DNA of 47,460 bases from a virus, in IMG/VR virus record IMGVR_UViG_3300007644_000005, positions 1 through 47,460 of that record, one strand, 5' to 3'. A program made the translations under genes and the position numbers. Positions within the stretch are counted from its first letter, which is position 1. Every line of letters starts with the position of its first letter. Below, one piece after another: positions 7,906-16,722 of this stretch. Under the pieces are notes generated by a model. That model made no database searches. It saw only the letters and a list, made by a program, of their open reading frames with translations, and was not told the origin of the DNA.

Positions 7906-8043
7906 TTAAGCTTTTGGTTTACCTTTTTCATCTTCATTCGGTTTAGGGATGTCGATTTTTGATGGGTTTTTTGTCGGACTAGGTGTTTTAACTGGTGTTT
8001 CAGTTGGCGTCTCGACAGGTGAGTTTTTTTCAGTGAAATACAT
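7906..8043 (-). CDS. 45-aa Pro/Thr/Lys-rich protein
   Basis: A short frame beginning MYFTEKNSPVETPTETPV and ending in PNEDEKGKPKA. About half the residues are Pro, Thr, Lys, Ser or Glu, so it is likely disordered. The ATG at 8043 overlaps the stop of the preceding gene in a TAATG arrangement, as at several true gene junctions here, which supports translation by coupling. It is the last gene before the terminator at 7841-7871. Function unknown; it might be a virion tail peptide or an appendix to the previous gene. Confidence 0.6.
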   Translation of the reverse strand: MYFTEKNSPVETPTETPVKTPSPTKNPSKIDIPKPNEDEKGKPKA

Positions 8044-8867
8044 TATTTTTTACTTTTTATGAATGTTAAAATATCTTGTTTTGTCAATTTTGGTGTTTCT
8101 GACTCTGCAATAATACGAAACAATTCTGTGTTTTCAAAATTTGATTCATTAATTTTTTCTCTATTTAGGTAATCAACAAAAGATCTTAAAGTTTTATAAG
8201 CATCTTGTTGTTTGTTAGATTTTAACAAAATAACAGATTTTTTAATTGTGTTTGCTCTAACAGGATCCATATTATCTAACATTCTTTCATATTCCGAATC
8301 AGACATCTTTGAGACAACTTTACCGTAATCTAGTTTAACTTCTGGTTTTTTAACGTCATCTGGGAACATATCTAATTGGTTAGTATCGTCAATATTAACA
8401 ACCTTATACCCTTGGCTTTCTAAAGCCGATTTAGCTTCATCAAAAGTTTTAAACTCTGGTTCATCATTATCAGACATATCATAATGAAATAAAGTGTTCG
8501 CAAAATCTAAAACTTGTTGTGCTAATTTATTTCTTTCAATAATATCACCAGAATCATCTAATATGTTAAATATCCTATCATCTGTTTTAGTTTTATTTCT
8601 ATCATCCCACGCAACATCATAATAGGTATAACCACCAGTCGCTCTACTAAATAAAGCATCAATAATATCTTTATCGGACCATGTTCTACCTTCATTTTCT
8701 TCGGTTACGTCTTCCTGCATAGCATTCTGTATATCTTGTTGCGCACCTGTAGCGGCTTTTTGTAGGTCCTGAATTGTTTGTGCGGCTTTTTGTAGGTCTT
8801 GAATTGCTTTTTCTGGGTTTGCCATTACATTCCCAATTAAATCGTCATTTTGATTATTTGTTTCCAT
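8043..8867 (-). CDS. Unknown protein with N-terminal heptad repeats
   Basis: A 274-aa acidic protein. Residues about 18-50 contain a repeated unit (AIQDLQKAA, then TIQDLQKAA) with heptad spacing, so a coiled coil and oligomer are likely. The middle (about 60-165) has aromatic-rich text such as ATGGYTYYDVAWDD. The C-terminal 90 residues are helical and basic. Not recognised. It lies in the virion operon, overlapping its upstream neighbour by one base (TAATG), so a structural or assembly role is likely. Confidence 0.7.
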   Translation of the reverse strand: METNNQNDDLIGNVMANPEKAIQDLQKAAQTIQDLQKAATGAQQDIQNAMQEDVTEENEGRTWSDKDIIDALFSRATGGYTYYDVAWDDRNKTKTDDRIFNILDDSGDIIERNKLAQQVLDFANTLFHYDMSDNDEPEFKTFDEAKSALESQGYKVVNIDDTNQLDMFPDDVKKPEVKLDYGKVVSKMSDSEYERMLDNMDPVRANTIKKSVILLKSNKQQDAYKTLRSFVDYLNREKINESNFENTELFRIIAESETPKLTKQDILTFIKSKK

Positions 8868-9274
8868 TATATTTTTTCAATTTCTTCTTTAGTTATTATT
8901 TTAAGTAATTTATCTCTACTATAAATTTTTTCTTTAACCGATTCTATATCTTCACCATACCTAAAAACAAGCCTATCTTCAATTTCTGGAGACTCAGTTT
9001 CCCAAGCCAAGGCTATTATACCCTCAACACAATCATACATAGAAAATGTATCTGAATGTATTGCCAAAGATAATTCTATTTCATCTGTTTTTAAAATACC
9101 AACAGAATCTACCTGTTCAACGTTTGGTGGTGTTGGTGTCCCACTAGAGGCTGGTTGCACGTCCCAATCTTCACCATATTCAACTATATCCAATCTCTTT
9201 GTAAATATAAACTCATAGGTATTTTGGCCCTTGAAGTCTTTATTTAGTGGGTTTATATATATTAAATATAACAT
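8867..9274 (-). CDS. Unknown protein in virion operon
   Basis: A 135-aa acidic protein with a beta-rich N-terminus (MLYLIYINPLNKDFKGQNTY), a Pro/Ser/Thr linker about residues 42-50 and a helical basic end. The pattern of strands and the aligned WETE/DRLVFRYG segment suggest a small sandwich or plug-like virion protein, but I cannot name a family. It is joined to both neighbours by one-base TAATG overlaps. Confidence 0.7.
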   Translation of the reverse strand: MLYLIYINPLNKDFKGQNTYEFIFTKRLDIVEYGEDWDVQPASSGTPTPPNVEQVDSVGILKTDEIELSLAIHSDTFSMYDCVEGIIALAWETESPEIEDRLVFRYGEDIESVKEKIYSRDKLLKIITKEEIEKI

Positions 9275-10983
9275 TATTTAACTCTATTTACTATGTGAAA
9301 ATTTAATTCACTATCAAAAAGAAGTGTTTCACCGTTAGTTTCAACCTTTATATCAACAAAATATTCTTGTGGTACCATCCAAGTTGTATCTAAGGTAAAA
9401 TAATTATTATTCATCGCCTTATTGGCTATTTCCCAATCAGTAATATATATTACCGCTGGTCCTTGTTTAACATATAACTTATAGTAAACAGTGTTACTCG
9501 TATAATACTCCGAAACAGTGTAAGGTTTTCTTAATAAAATATTAACCTTTCTAACCTCGCCCTGAGACAATTTTTCTTCTCTTTTAATTCCGCTAAGCGA
9601 TATACCGTATCTGGTATCGTCTAGCGCATCAATATTAAAATTAAAGTATTGATCAGCATCAATCGGGACAAACCTTAATTTTACGGTTGGTCTTTCTTTT
9701 CCATTGTAGAAAATATTAGACCAAAAATCATTATATTCTGTATAACTTGTATAAGTGTTTTCATCACCATAAACAACCACATAATAAACACCTTTAGTTT
9801 TTTGGCGAACTTCATAATTAACACCGTTTATTGTACAACTTGGTATTTGGTCTAGATTAGTTAGCTTACCATCTATAACCGAATAAAAGAACAGGTTATT
9901 ATTTTTACCGAGGTAGAAAGTGACCCTATCATCTTCTATATGGTCGTTATATCTTGTTTCAATGAATGGTTCAAAGAAAGTCTGAGTATGTCTAGTAAAC
10001 AACCCAAGTGCGAAGGTTTTTGGCCCGTCTGGAAATGTTAAGTTTTCTATGTCATCCGAGTATTTTAAACAAAACCCGTAATAGGTTGTGGTACCAGTTG
10101 TTATCCCAGTTGTTATCCCAGTTGTTATTCCCGTGGTAATCCCAGTTGTTATTCCAGTTGTTATTCCAGTTGTCACCCCAGTTGTTATCCCCGTAGTAAT
10201 TCCCGTAGTAATTCCAGTTGTTATCCCCGTAGTAATTCCAGTTGTCACCCCAGTTGTTATCCCCGTAGTAATTCCAGTGGTTGTACCCGTAGTCGAACCT
10301 GTTGTTGTACCCGTAGTCGAACCTGTTGTTGTACCAGTGGTAATATCATAAGTTATCCCTGTGGTGATACCAGTCGTTATCCCAGTTATAATACTATAAG
10401 TGATTCCAGTTGTAATCCCAGTTATTGGTGAATTTATTAATGAATTAACATAATTAGTTATATCCATTTCAATATCTTCATTACCCCAATCAAAATGTTG
10501 TGTTGCTATTGGTTGGCTACCAACTTGCACCGCACCAGATGGGCTAAAATCACTAACATTTGTTGCCTTTAACCAATTAGATGGTTCTAAAGCATAATCT
10601 TTATTTTCTGGTATACTGGTTGGTGATGGCATGAAGTCATAACCAGTACCCTCATCCCAAAATTGTTTTATTTCATGTAATTCTAAATCAAAAGATGTTG
10701 GTCTATAATTCTCACCAAAAAGTAAGTTATTAGATGTACTTAAAAAATCTTTAATATCAAAATTAGATGTGTTTTTTATTTTTAAAATATGTCTGGTGTC
10801 GCCATCTATATTTATTACCTTACTATTAACTAGGGCTTTAATTTCATCAAATGAACAATAAAACAAAAACCTGCTTTTGGATGAACCGAAATATAATTCA
10901 GACACCTGGTTTCTGCCCGTGTTAACATCACTATTTTTTACTATAGTGTTATTTTTATCAAAATATGTTCTATATATACCCAT
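9274..10983 (-). CDS. Fibre-like virion protein with threonine-rich repeat
   Basis: A 569-aa protein in three parts. Residues about 25-185 and 300-350 resemble a DNRLRE-type beta sandwich: LELHEIKQFWDEGTGYDF, an SNWLKATNVSD strand, DITNYVNSLI, then YYGFCLKYS. The sandwich is interrupted at residues 187-300 by about 28 copies of a four-residue unit T-T-G-(I/T/S/V). Residues about 350-569 are beta-rich and may be further virion domains. DNRLRE-like modules occur in surface proteins and phage appendages, so a tail fibre or decoration protein is likely (inference). The repeat is almost pure Thr/Gly/Ile and could be extended or O-glycosylated. The gene has its own late-type box 11 bases upstream and is co-transcribed with downstream small genes. 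Confidence 0.75.
   Translation of the reverse strand: MGIYRTYFDKNNTIVKNSDVNTGRNQVSELYFGSSKSRFLFYCSFDEIKALVNSKVINIDGDTRHILKIKNTSNFDIKDFLSTSNNLLFGENYRPTSFDLELHEIKQFWDEGTGYDFMPSPTSIPENKDYALEPSNWLKATNVSDFSPSGAVQVGSQPIATQHFDWGNEDIEMDITNYVNSLINSPITGITTGITYSIITGITTGITTGITYDITTGTTTGSTTGTTTGSTTGTTTGITTGITTGVTTGITTGITTGITTGITTGITTGVTTGITTGITTGITTGITTGITTGITTGTTTYYGFCLKYSDDIENLTFPDGPKTFALGLFTRHTQTFFEPFIETRYNDHIEDDRVTFYLGKNNNLFFYSVIDGKLTNLDQIPSCTINGVNYEVRQKTKGVYYVVVYGDENTYTSYTEYNDFWSNIFYNGKERPTVKLRFVPIDADQYFNFNIDALDDTRYGISLSGIKREEKLSQGEVRKVNILLRKPYTVSEYYTSNTVYYKLYVKQGPAVIYITDWEIANKAMNNNYFTLDTTWMVPQEYFVDIKVETNGETLLFDSELNFHIVNRVK
10084..10425 (-). repeat. 12-bp tandem repeat encoding (TTGI)n
   Basis: About 28 imperfect 12-bp units, in frame with the fibre-like gene, encode T-T-G followed by Ile in most copies and Thr, Ser or Val in others. 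Synonymous codons vary between units (for example ACTGGG/ACTGGA/ACTACG forms on the minus strand). A block of TTTG and STTG units (about res. 215-236) separates two ITTG blocks. The opposite strand reads as a VVIP repeat frame, which is only a shadow. Confidence 0.95.
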
Positions 10984-10987
10984 AGTT

Positions 10988-10994
10988 ATAAATA
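10988..10994 (-). promoter_or_regulatory. Late-type box close to the fibre gene start
   Basis: The minus strand reads AAATATTTATAACTATG; the box starts only 11 bases before the ATG. If active, the transcript would be almost leaderless, so this copy is less certain than the others. Confidence 0.4.
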
Positions 10995-10996
10995 TT

Positions 10997-12652
10997 TTAA
11001 TTTAAGCGTAAGTTATGATTTATAACGCCATTTGTCTTATTTAAATTGTTGCCCTGTATTTCTTCGTTAATTTGAGCCTTTAAATTTGATAATTTTTCCT
11101 GTGCTTCCCTACTTATTGAATTTTGGACTTGTCCTATAGAATGCCCGTGAGATAAAACAATGTCGATCATTTGGTTGATCAACTCCATTAGTTTTTCACC
11201 TCTAATAAACCCATATGTCTTATAATCTTTAACACCATCATTATTAATTGAGGATAAAAATTTGTAAACAACATCAACTGGCATACCGTTATTACCATCT
11301 TTTAGATAATCTGGTGAATTAATACTACTTAAAAATAAAAATTTATCCGAGTACATCACATTAACAGTCGTTTCTTTTTCATCAACAACCTCACTAACAG
11401 TCTTAATTGTTTCAGTTTCTTTAGGTTGTGTAGTTTGGTTACCTAACCATCTTTCTTTGGTGAATTTTTTAAATAATTTAATAAATTCATTAAACTCATA
11501 GAATCTCGCATACTCAATTGAATCGATATCCGTTGGTTGGTTACTCGGTATACCCAAATCATTTTGAAGTTTAGTACTTGGTGTATTGTACAAAGTTTTA
11601 TTTGATGGTTTTACCCTAACAACAAAATTATTTAAATTAGGTACTGTTTCTAATGTATCGTTATTCGCACCACCATTGTTTGGTTTTAATTGTAATCTAT
11701 TTAACAAATTAATATTACCGTTAATTGTTTCAACAACCTGGGTACCCACTAGCTCTGGGTTAAAAAATTTTATTTTTTTTGTGTTATAACTAGAAATTAT
11801 TGTCTCAATTGTTTTTTCTAAAGTTTGTGGGTCATTAAATTCCAGAACGTGCCTAACCGTATATTGGTTTCTAGACGCTCCGTCATAATATTCTGAGTTC
11901 GGGTTATACTTACCTCTCACCAAACCCTTTTTACCCTTTTCATCTTGTATCGTTTCCTGTGTATCGTATAAAGCGACAACACATTTTATGTTCTTATCCG
12001 TTTTTTGTGTTTTCTTGGTATATTCAAAAGTTAATTCGATAACATAATCAATAAAAACATCTTTAGTTTTTGTCCTAGTAATAGTTTCTTCTTTATATTT
12101 AACGTTTTTTATAAATCTAGATATTTGGAACAATGGGTATTGTTCTTTAATTGTATTATCCTCGTTTATGTGTGATAATCGCATTAAAACCTTATTATCA
12201 CCAATAATAAGTTGTTCACCTTGATTACCACTAAGAACAGTGTTATTTGGGTTATTAGCGATATCGTCATTTACGACTTGTTTCTTTTTGTTTTTATATT
12301 CAGAATATGTATCAGTTATAAAAATGGGTTGGCTCGTTACTGGTCCGATAAATAACATTTTACCGTCAGATTGCCTAACTAACCTAGTAACTTGACCAAC
12401 TCTGGGTATTATTGATAAATTATTCGGTAAAAAAGGCTCAGCAACAAACGGATCCGTTTGTCTTGGTGGTGTTGAGGCATAAGACCACTCATCGTAAACG
12501 CTAGATGCAATATTTAAACTCGATATTGTGTTTAAAATAGACTCAACACTATCGTACTCCTTATATGCTTCATAAGGGACATACCTAATTCTACCATGGT
12601 TAAATGGGTCTGAATTACTAATACAAATACCTAGTGATATATCTGAGCTCAT
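10997..12652 (-). CDS. Baseplate-type protein with gp5-like OB fold
   Basis: A 551-aa protein. The N-terminus SLGICISNSDPFNHGRIRYV (res. 5-24), followed by NNLSIIPRVGQVTRLV and MLFIGPV (about 78-105), follows the pattern of the OB-fold domain at the start of T4 gp5 and related baseplate spike proteins (DPxxxGRxRV ... PxxGxxV ... GxV). The rest contains long beta-rich sections and a helical C-terminus (about 470-551). No lysozyme motif like that in T4 gp5 is visible. A baseplate or central-hub role is likely. It lies between a 68-aa coiled-coil protein and the fibre gene in the virion operon. Confidence 0.65.
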   Translation of the reverse strand: MSSDISLGICISNSDPFNHGRIRYVPYEAYKEYDSVESILNTISSLNIASSVYDEWSYASTPPRQTDPFVAEPFLPNNLSIIPRVGQVTRLVRQSDGKMLFIGPVTSQPIFITDTYSEYKNKKKQVVNDDIANNPNNTVLSGNQGEQLIIGDNKVLMRLSHINEDNTIKEQYPLFQISRFIKNVKYKEETITRTKTKDVFIDYVIELTFEYTKKTQKTDKNIKCVVALYDTQETIQDEKGKKGLVRGKYNPNSEYYDGASRNQYTVRHVLEFNDPQTLEKTIETIISSYNTKKIKFFNPELVGTQVVETINGNINLLNRLQLKPNNGGANNDTLETVPNLNNFVVRVKPSNKTLYNTPSTKLQNDLGIPSNQPTDIDSIEYARFYEFNEFIKLFKKFTKERWLGNQTTQPKETETIKTVSEVVDEKETTVNVMYSDKFLFLSSINSPDYLKDGNNGMPVDVVYKFLSSINNDGVKDYKTYGFIRGEKLMELINQMIDIVLSHGHSIGQVQNSISREAQEKLSNLKAQINEEIQGNNLNKTNGVINHNLRLN

Positions 12653-12859
12653 TTATTTTTTAAATTTTAATCTTTCATTTAACTCGGCATAAACCTTATC
12701 ATAAGTAATCTCGATTTCTTCTAAAGTAGTTGTTAATTTTAAAACGGTCTCTTTAATGCCATCAAAATCATTCTTTAATCCAATAAGTGTTGTTGCCAAT
12801 TCTTTATTAGATTTTTTGTCTATATTTTCGTAAATTTCTTTTAGCTTTGGGTTATTCAT
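12653..12859 (-). CDS. Small coiled-coil protein
   Basis: A 68-aa charged, fully helical protein; hydrophobic residues recur in heptads over most of its length (LKEIYENIDKKSNKELATTL onward), so it likely forms a coiled coil. It starts two bases after its upstream neighbour and ends one base before the OB-fold gene. Possibly a chaperone or small baseplate component; function unknown. Confidence 0.7.
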   Translation of the reverse strand: MNNPKLKEIYENIDKKSNKELATTLIGLKNDFDGIKETVLKLTTTLEEIEITYDKVYAELNERLKFKK

Positions 12860-12861
12860 AA

Positions 12862-14769
12862 TTATTGTATTTGTCCAAATCCTGCTGCTAGACCCACACC
12901 TGTCGTTGTTACGTCAATTTTGGCATTTGTTTTAATGTGGCTAACCATTAATTTTACTGTTTCCTCTAAAGCAATCATTAAATGATTTGGTGTTCCGTCA
13001 GGGAAAGTTGCGGCTGTCTCAATACCCTTTTCACTTAAATTTGCTTTTAAATCATTTACCATTGCAATATGATTTAAACCTGGTTTTAAGGCTCCACCAA
13101 TTAAAACTAATGGTGGTGGTAATGGTGGCATCGGCATAAAATTTAATAGCTTAAGTAATCTTAAAATCTGGTCGATTATTGATTGGCACCCTTTAAATTT
13201 TACACCTTTTAACGCTTTAAGTAAAGCAAGTAAACTTTTTAGTGTTGATATGTAGTCGAGGCCACGTTGCTTTAAGAAATCAGCCGTCAATTTCTTAGCT
13301 AAATTTATTAAATCTTTTTTTATTAAATTAAAAATGTTTTGTACTAATAAATCAGTAACAAAATTACCTAAGTCGGTTATCATTGGTCTCATAAATGATA
13401 ATGTTTCTTCAGAAGATTTTTTCTTAACATCACCCTTTAACACCAAAAATAATTTAGGGACTAGAGTCACTTTAGGCGTAATCACTGACTGCATTAGTGA
13501 ATAAGGTATAGCCTTCAATATGTTTAGCTGGATTTCAGCGTTTATTTTCGGCAAGTCCACCACAGCATTTATTTCACCATCGTTAACAACTTTATTTATA
13601 CCGTTTTTCAATCCTTTATCCAAAAGAGATGCGGCCTGATCTAAATCAGGTACTAACTTAGTATTATCAACAACACCACCATTATTTTGTGGTGATATGG
13701 TATGTGGGCTATCCGATGGGAATATTAGTTTATCACTTTGAGCGTTTCTGAAAAGTTCTTCAAGTGAAGATATTACATCATCTGGGTTTATTTCTATATC
13801 TAGATTACCACAAGATGAAAATCGTATAAAACCACTAGATCTTTGTTCGGTGGTATTATCGATATCATTTAGTTCGTCTTTATTAAAATTAAATACGTTT
13901 TCAAAATCAGCTTTAGCGTTTACAACCCCACTATCCTCACCATTTTTTTGTGTTGGGTCTGGGCCGTATTGTTTATTTAAAAAATCTTTGGATGATGAAT
14001 CTGGTGTGTTTGTTTCATCGTCTTCATTACAAAAACCAAACATTTTTTTCAGACCCTTTGTTAACCCACTTTGCTTCTTAACAACATTTTTATTTACTTT
14101 ACCTTTTATCGATAGAGACCCTGTAAGCGTGTCCATTAGTATCGACATAAAATTAGCAAAGTTGAATGCTGGCATCGCAACCTCTAGATAATCCGATAAA
14201 AATTCACTAAATAATTTTTTTGAGTAGAAGGAACCAAACTTAAACATGAAGGTGTTATTATCAATTGAATAAATGATAAATAATACCCTGTCCTTATACA
14301 TAACCTCTATTGGTGATGATTCTGTGGACTTTTGCGCTTTATTAAATGCGTAGTTTAAATGTTTTTTGATATCGTTACCTTCATACATTAACTTCCCAAC
14401 ACGGCTGTCTGGTTCAATATTTAATAACCCAAAAGAATCTATCTCCTGTTTTGATATTTCAATACCAGTAACAGAATTTACTGTATATTTTTCAGGTATA
14501 ACCATGTTACTATCGCAACCAAATTTTGCGATTATACTATCTTTTACCTTTTTATTAATAGCATCGAATTTTTTTACCTGGGATAAACTACCCTTTAGAA
14601 TTAAATTTTTAAATTCTTTTTGACCTCTGGTTGATTTTACTAGTTCAACTAAAAAATCGATAAATTCTAACTTATCTAATTTTTTTTGGGCGTCCGAAAT
14701 GTATGGTTTCTGACTATTAGAAACCACTAAAGATCTATATCTTGAAAATATTTCGCTTTGTGAACCCAT
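12862..14769 (-). CDS. Large unknown virion protein
   Basis: A 635-aa protein. Residues 1-200 are mixed, about 240-360 are Asp/Asn/Ser-rich and probably a linker, and 390-560 are helical and hydrophobic, with a Pro-rich patch MPMPPLPPPLVLIGG (about 546-560) before a compact C-terminal domain. The hydrophobic part contains no clear-cut signal peptide. I do not recognise the family. Position between the TerS candidate and the OB-fold baseplate protein, and late-promoter control, suggest a virion component, possibly baseplate hub or tail-tip. Confidence 0.7.
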   Translation of the reverse strand: MGSQSEIFSRYRSLVVSNSQKPYISDAQKKLDKLEFIDFLVELVKSTRGQKEFKNLILKGSLSQVKKFDAINKKVKDSIIAKFGCDSNMVIPEKYTVNSVTGIEISKQEIDSFGLLNIEPDSRVGKLMYEGNDIKKHLNYAFNKAQKSTESSPIEVMYKDRVLFIIYSIDNNTFMFKFGSFYSKKLFSEFLSDYLEVAMPAFNFANFMSILMDTLTGSLSIKGKVNKNVVKKQSGLTKGLKKMFGFCNEDDETNTPDSSSKDFLNKQYGPDPTQKNGEDSGVVNAKADFENVFNFNKDELNDIDNTTEQRSSGFIRFSSCGNLDIEINPDDVISSLEELFRNAQSDKLIFPSDSPHTISPQNNGGVVDNTKLVPDLDQAASLLDKGLKNGINKVVNDGEINAVVDLPKINAEIQLNILKAIPYSLMQSVITPKVTLVPKLFLVLKGDVKKKSSEETLSFMRPMITDLGNFVTDLLVQNIFNLIKKDLINLAKKLTADFLKQRGLDYISTLKSLLALLKALKGVKFKGCQSIIDQILRLLKLLNFMPMPPLPPPLVLIGGALKPGLNHIAMVNDLKANLSEKGIETAATFPDGTPNHLMIALEETVKLMVSHIKTNAKIDVTTTGVGLAAGFGQIQ

Positions 14770-14771
14770 TG

Positions 14772-15152
14772 TTACTCATATTCTTTTTCATTGTTTTCTG
14801 ATGTTGCAGTATTTTGTGTCTTAAGGAATTCCTCAGCCCACTTTCTATCCTCATCAGTAATTGTCATACTAACCCCAGAACCTTCAACAGGTTTGCCAGA
14901 TTTGTAAAGAATATCACCCTGTATTTTAATCAGTCTTAATTTTTTTTCGATTGAAGAATCGATAATTTTAAGTAGGTCGTTGGTGATTTTACCAACCAAT
15001 GCGATATCGGAGTTTTCGTTAATGTCTTTTGAGAATTTTTTATAAGCCGTTAGGGCTCTATTTCTTTCATCAACAATCTCATTATAGGTTTCTTGCATAA
15101 GATCTCTCATGCTTTCCTCACTGACGTCTACTTTTTTCTTTTTTGGTACCAT
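14772..15152 (-). CDS. Possible terminase small subunit
   Basis: A 126-aa protein with a central helical hairpin (about res. 25-85): ERNRALTAYKKFSKDINENS, then IALVGKITNDLLKIIDSSIEKKLRLIK. That layout, with a basic N-terminus and disordered acidic tail, resembles T4 gp16, whose central helices make the ring that binds DNA and stimulates TerL. The similarity is in pattern, not in a diagnostic motif, so the call is tentative. It begins the virion operon behind a late-type box in the gap after the sigma-factor gene. TerL itself is 8 kb downstream, in a separate transcript. Confidence 0.45.
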   Translation of the reverse strand: MVPKKKKVDVSEESMRDLMQETYNEIVDERNRALTAYKKFSKDINENSDIALVGKITNDLLKIIDSSIEKKLRLIKIQGDILYKSGKPVEGSGVSMTITDEDRKWAEEFLKTQNTATSENNEKEYE

Positions 15153-15159
15153 AATCTTT

Positions 15160-15175
15160 TATTTATTAATAAATA
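15160..15175 (-). promoter_or_regulatory. Palindromic late-type promoter before TerS candidate
   Basis: TATTTATTAATAAATA is a perfect 16-bp palindrome. The minus-strand box starts 23 bases before the ATG at 15152. The same sequence gives a box facing the other way, into the 3' end of the sigma gene, so antisense transcription is possible. Confidence 0.7.
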
Positions 15176-15889
15176 TCACGCATCCAAATAACTATCCTTA
15201 AAAAGCTTATATAATGACTTAAACCTTTTCATACTATTCCTAATTTCTTTAGTATTTAAGCCAGTCATATTGCGTATATATAGTAAAATAAGGTTTTTAT
15301 TAAACTTGGGTGAATTTTTACCATCAGTTACCTGTGAAAATAATTCTCGCCATTCTTCAAGTATTTTTACCAGGGAATGTCCAACCTTAAATTCATTATC
15401 GGATAAATCGTCAGCTTTTAAATCTTCTCTAATACTCGATGCTAACGACTCAATAAACATAGTTAAATCAATATCATCATTATCTATTCGATAAAGTAAT
15501 TCATCTCTTTTTAAGATATCACCTTCACTTTGATCAATATCAACGATTGACATGTTCTTTTTATATTCTTTAACCATTTCACCAAATAGGTAATTTTTAC
15601 AAATAGTACCGAAATATGAAAATGATCTCTTACCCTTTTCTGGTTTGAACTTTTCAAACTTTGTCATTAAAAATGATAGGGTGTCTGCATGTAGATCGTT
15701 GAACTCGTAAGATTGTCTATATAATTTATAGGTCCTAATAATACTTTCTATCATTGTATTGATAGGTTCTTGTAAATATTCTCTATAAATTTTTTCTCGT
15801 TCTTCAACATTAGTGGCATCTAGAAACATGATCACCGCCATTTCTTGATCTACACCATAGTAGTTGCGGTCTTTTTTCTTTCTTGCCAT
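15176..15889 (-). CDS. 55: Late sigma factor (T4 gp55-like)
   Basis: A 237-aa protein (T4 gp55 is 185 aa). Residues about 60-112 match the sigma region 2 pattern seen in gp55: FNDLHADTLSFLMTKFEKFK, a short loop, RSFSYFGTICKNYLFGEMVK and a basic end KEYKKN. In gp55 this part contacts the RNA polymerase clamp and the -10-like box. The C-terminal 60 residues (NKNLILLYIRNMTGLNTKEI onward) are helical, could contain a helix-turn-helix and exceed T4 gp55. It would direct host RNA polymerase to late promoters; the TATTTAT boxes in this window are the natural target (inference). It is last in the operon HAD-like, GT-B, GT2, sigma, joined to the GT2 gene by TAATG. Confidence 0.8.
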   Translation of the reverse strand: MARKKKDRNYYGVDQEMAVIMFLDATNVEEREKIYREYLQEPINTMIESIIRTYKLYRQSYEFNDLHADTLSFLMTKFEKFKPEKGKRSFSYFGTICKNYLFGEMVKEYKKNMSIVDIDQSEGDILKRDELLYRIDNDDIDLTMFIESLASSIREDLKADDLSDNEFKVGHSLVKILEEWRELFSQVTDGKNSPKFNKNLILLYIRNMTGLNTKEIRNSMKRFKSLYKLFKDSYLDA

Positions 15890-16722
15890 TACTCACTAAC
15901 TTCATTTTCCTCATAAATTATATTTCTATCTTCGTTAAACAAATACTCTTTTTTAGCGGCATCCATCCAAAATAAAGCTTCTTGCGGTTGTATCTTATAT
16001 TCAAGAGCTTCACTGTTTTTGTATAGCCAGAATAAAGAACCCTCTCTCATGTTTACGTGTTTATAACCTATTTTAGGTATAACCATAGACTTGTAACCAT
16101 TTTTATGGAAACGAAGTAAAAACTCGTAATTAAACGTTAATTTAATTTGTTTTAAACCCTTAATCTCATTAAAGACAGTGGTTTTAATTACCATACCACA
16201 AAGGCTTATATTCGGGTACTCAAGTAAAACGTCTAGATCTAAGTTACCTAAACTTTCGGTAAAGTTGTATGCCCAAACCGCTTCATTAGAAAATCCAACG
16301 AACTCATTTTTTTCCGTAACATCATTAACGATAGGTAAAAACATATCTACCTCTGGATAGGCTTTAACATACTCATCGACATTTTTATACCATGTTTTTG
16401 ATACCTCATCATCAAATTCCAAAATACTCATATACTCAGTATTAACATGTTTTGCTGCATAGTTAATCTGACTTTGGTAGTCGGTATCAAATTCGTTAAT
16501 TATTGTTCTAACATTTAGGTCCTTATAAGCTGTAAAGTCAATCGACTCCATTTTACTCACAACTTCCGCACAATTACATGTTACTATTAAAACCTCTTCT
16601 GGTTTAATTTCATTTCTATTAATAGATGACATTGCAATATCAAATAAGTCATCAAATTTTTGGTTCCCAACATTAGCAACTGAATGCACTGGGATTATGA
16701 CTGTTAAATTAGTTTTGCTCAT
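15889..16722 (-). CDS. GT2 family glycosyltransferase
   Basis: A 277-aa GT-A fold enzyme. It begins with the family start LTVIIPVHSVANVGN (res. 6-20), has the strand IKPEEVLIVTCN, and an acidic cluster EFDDE (about 118-122) where the metal-binding DXD belongs, followed by KTWYKNVDEYVKAYPEVD as in GT2 enzymes. The C-terminal region has LRFHKNGYK and an HVN triplet that may form the acceptor site. The likely reaction is transfer of a nucleotide-activated sugar; substrate unknown. It overlaps the upstream GT-B gene by 14 bases and the sigma gene by one. Confidence 0.85.
   Translation of the reverse strand: MSKTNLTVIIPVHSVANVGNQKFDDLFDIAMSSINRNEIKPEEVLIVTCNCAEVVSKMESIDFTAYKDLNVRTIINEFDTDYQSQINYAAKHVNTEYMSILEFDDEVSKTWYKNVDEYVKAYPEVDMFLPIVNDVTEKNEFVGFSNEAVWAYNFTESLGNLDLDVLLEYPNISLCGMVIKTTVFNEIKGLKQIKLTFNYEFLLRFHKNGYKSMVIPKIGYKHVNMREGSLFWLYKNSEALEYKIQPQEALFWMDAAKKEYLFNEDRNIIYEENEVSE

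Noticed and set aside
10088-10351. Plus-strand frame encoding a VVIP repeat (87 aa)
   Set aside because: It is the antisense reading of the Thr/Gly repeat in the fibre-like gene; no start signal or neighbour supports it.
14276-14282. TATTTAT box on the minus strand inside the 635-aa gene
   Set aside because: No gene start within 1.4 kb downstream; taken as chance in AT-rich DNA and as background for the promoter motif.
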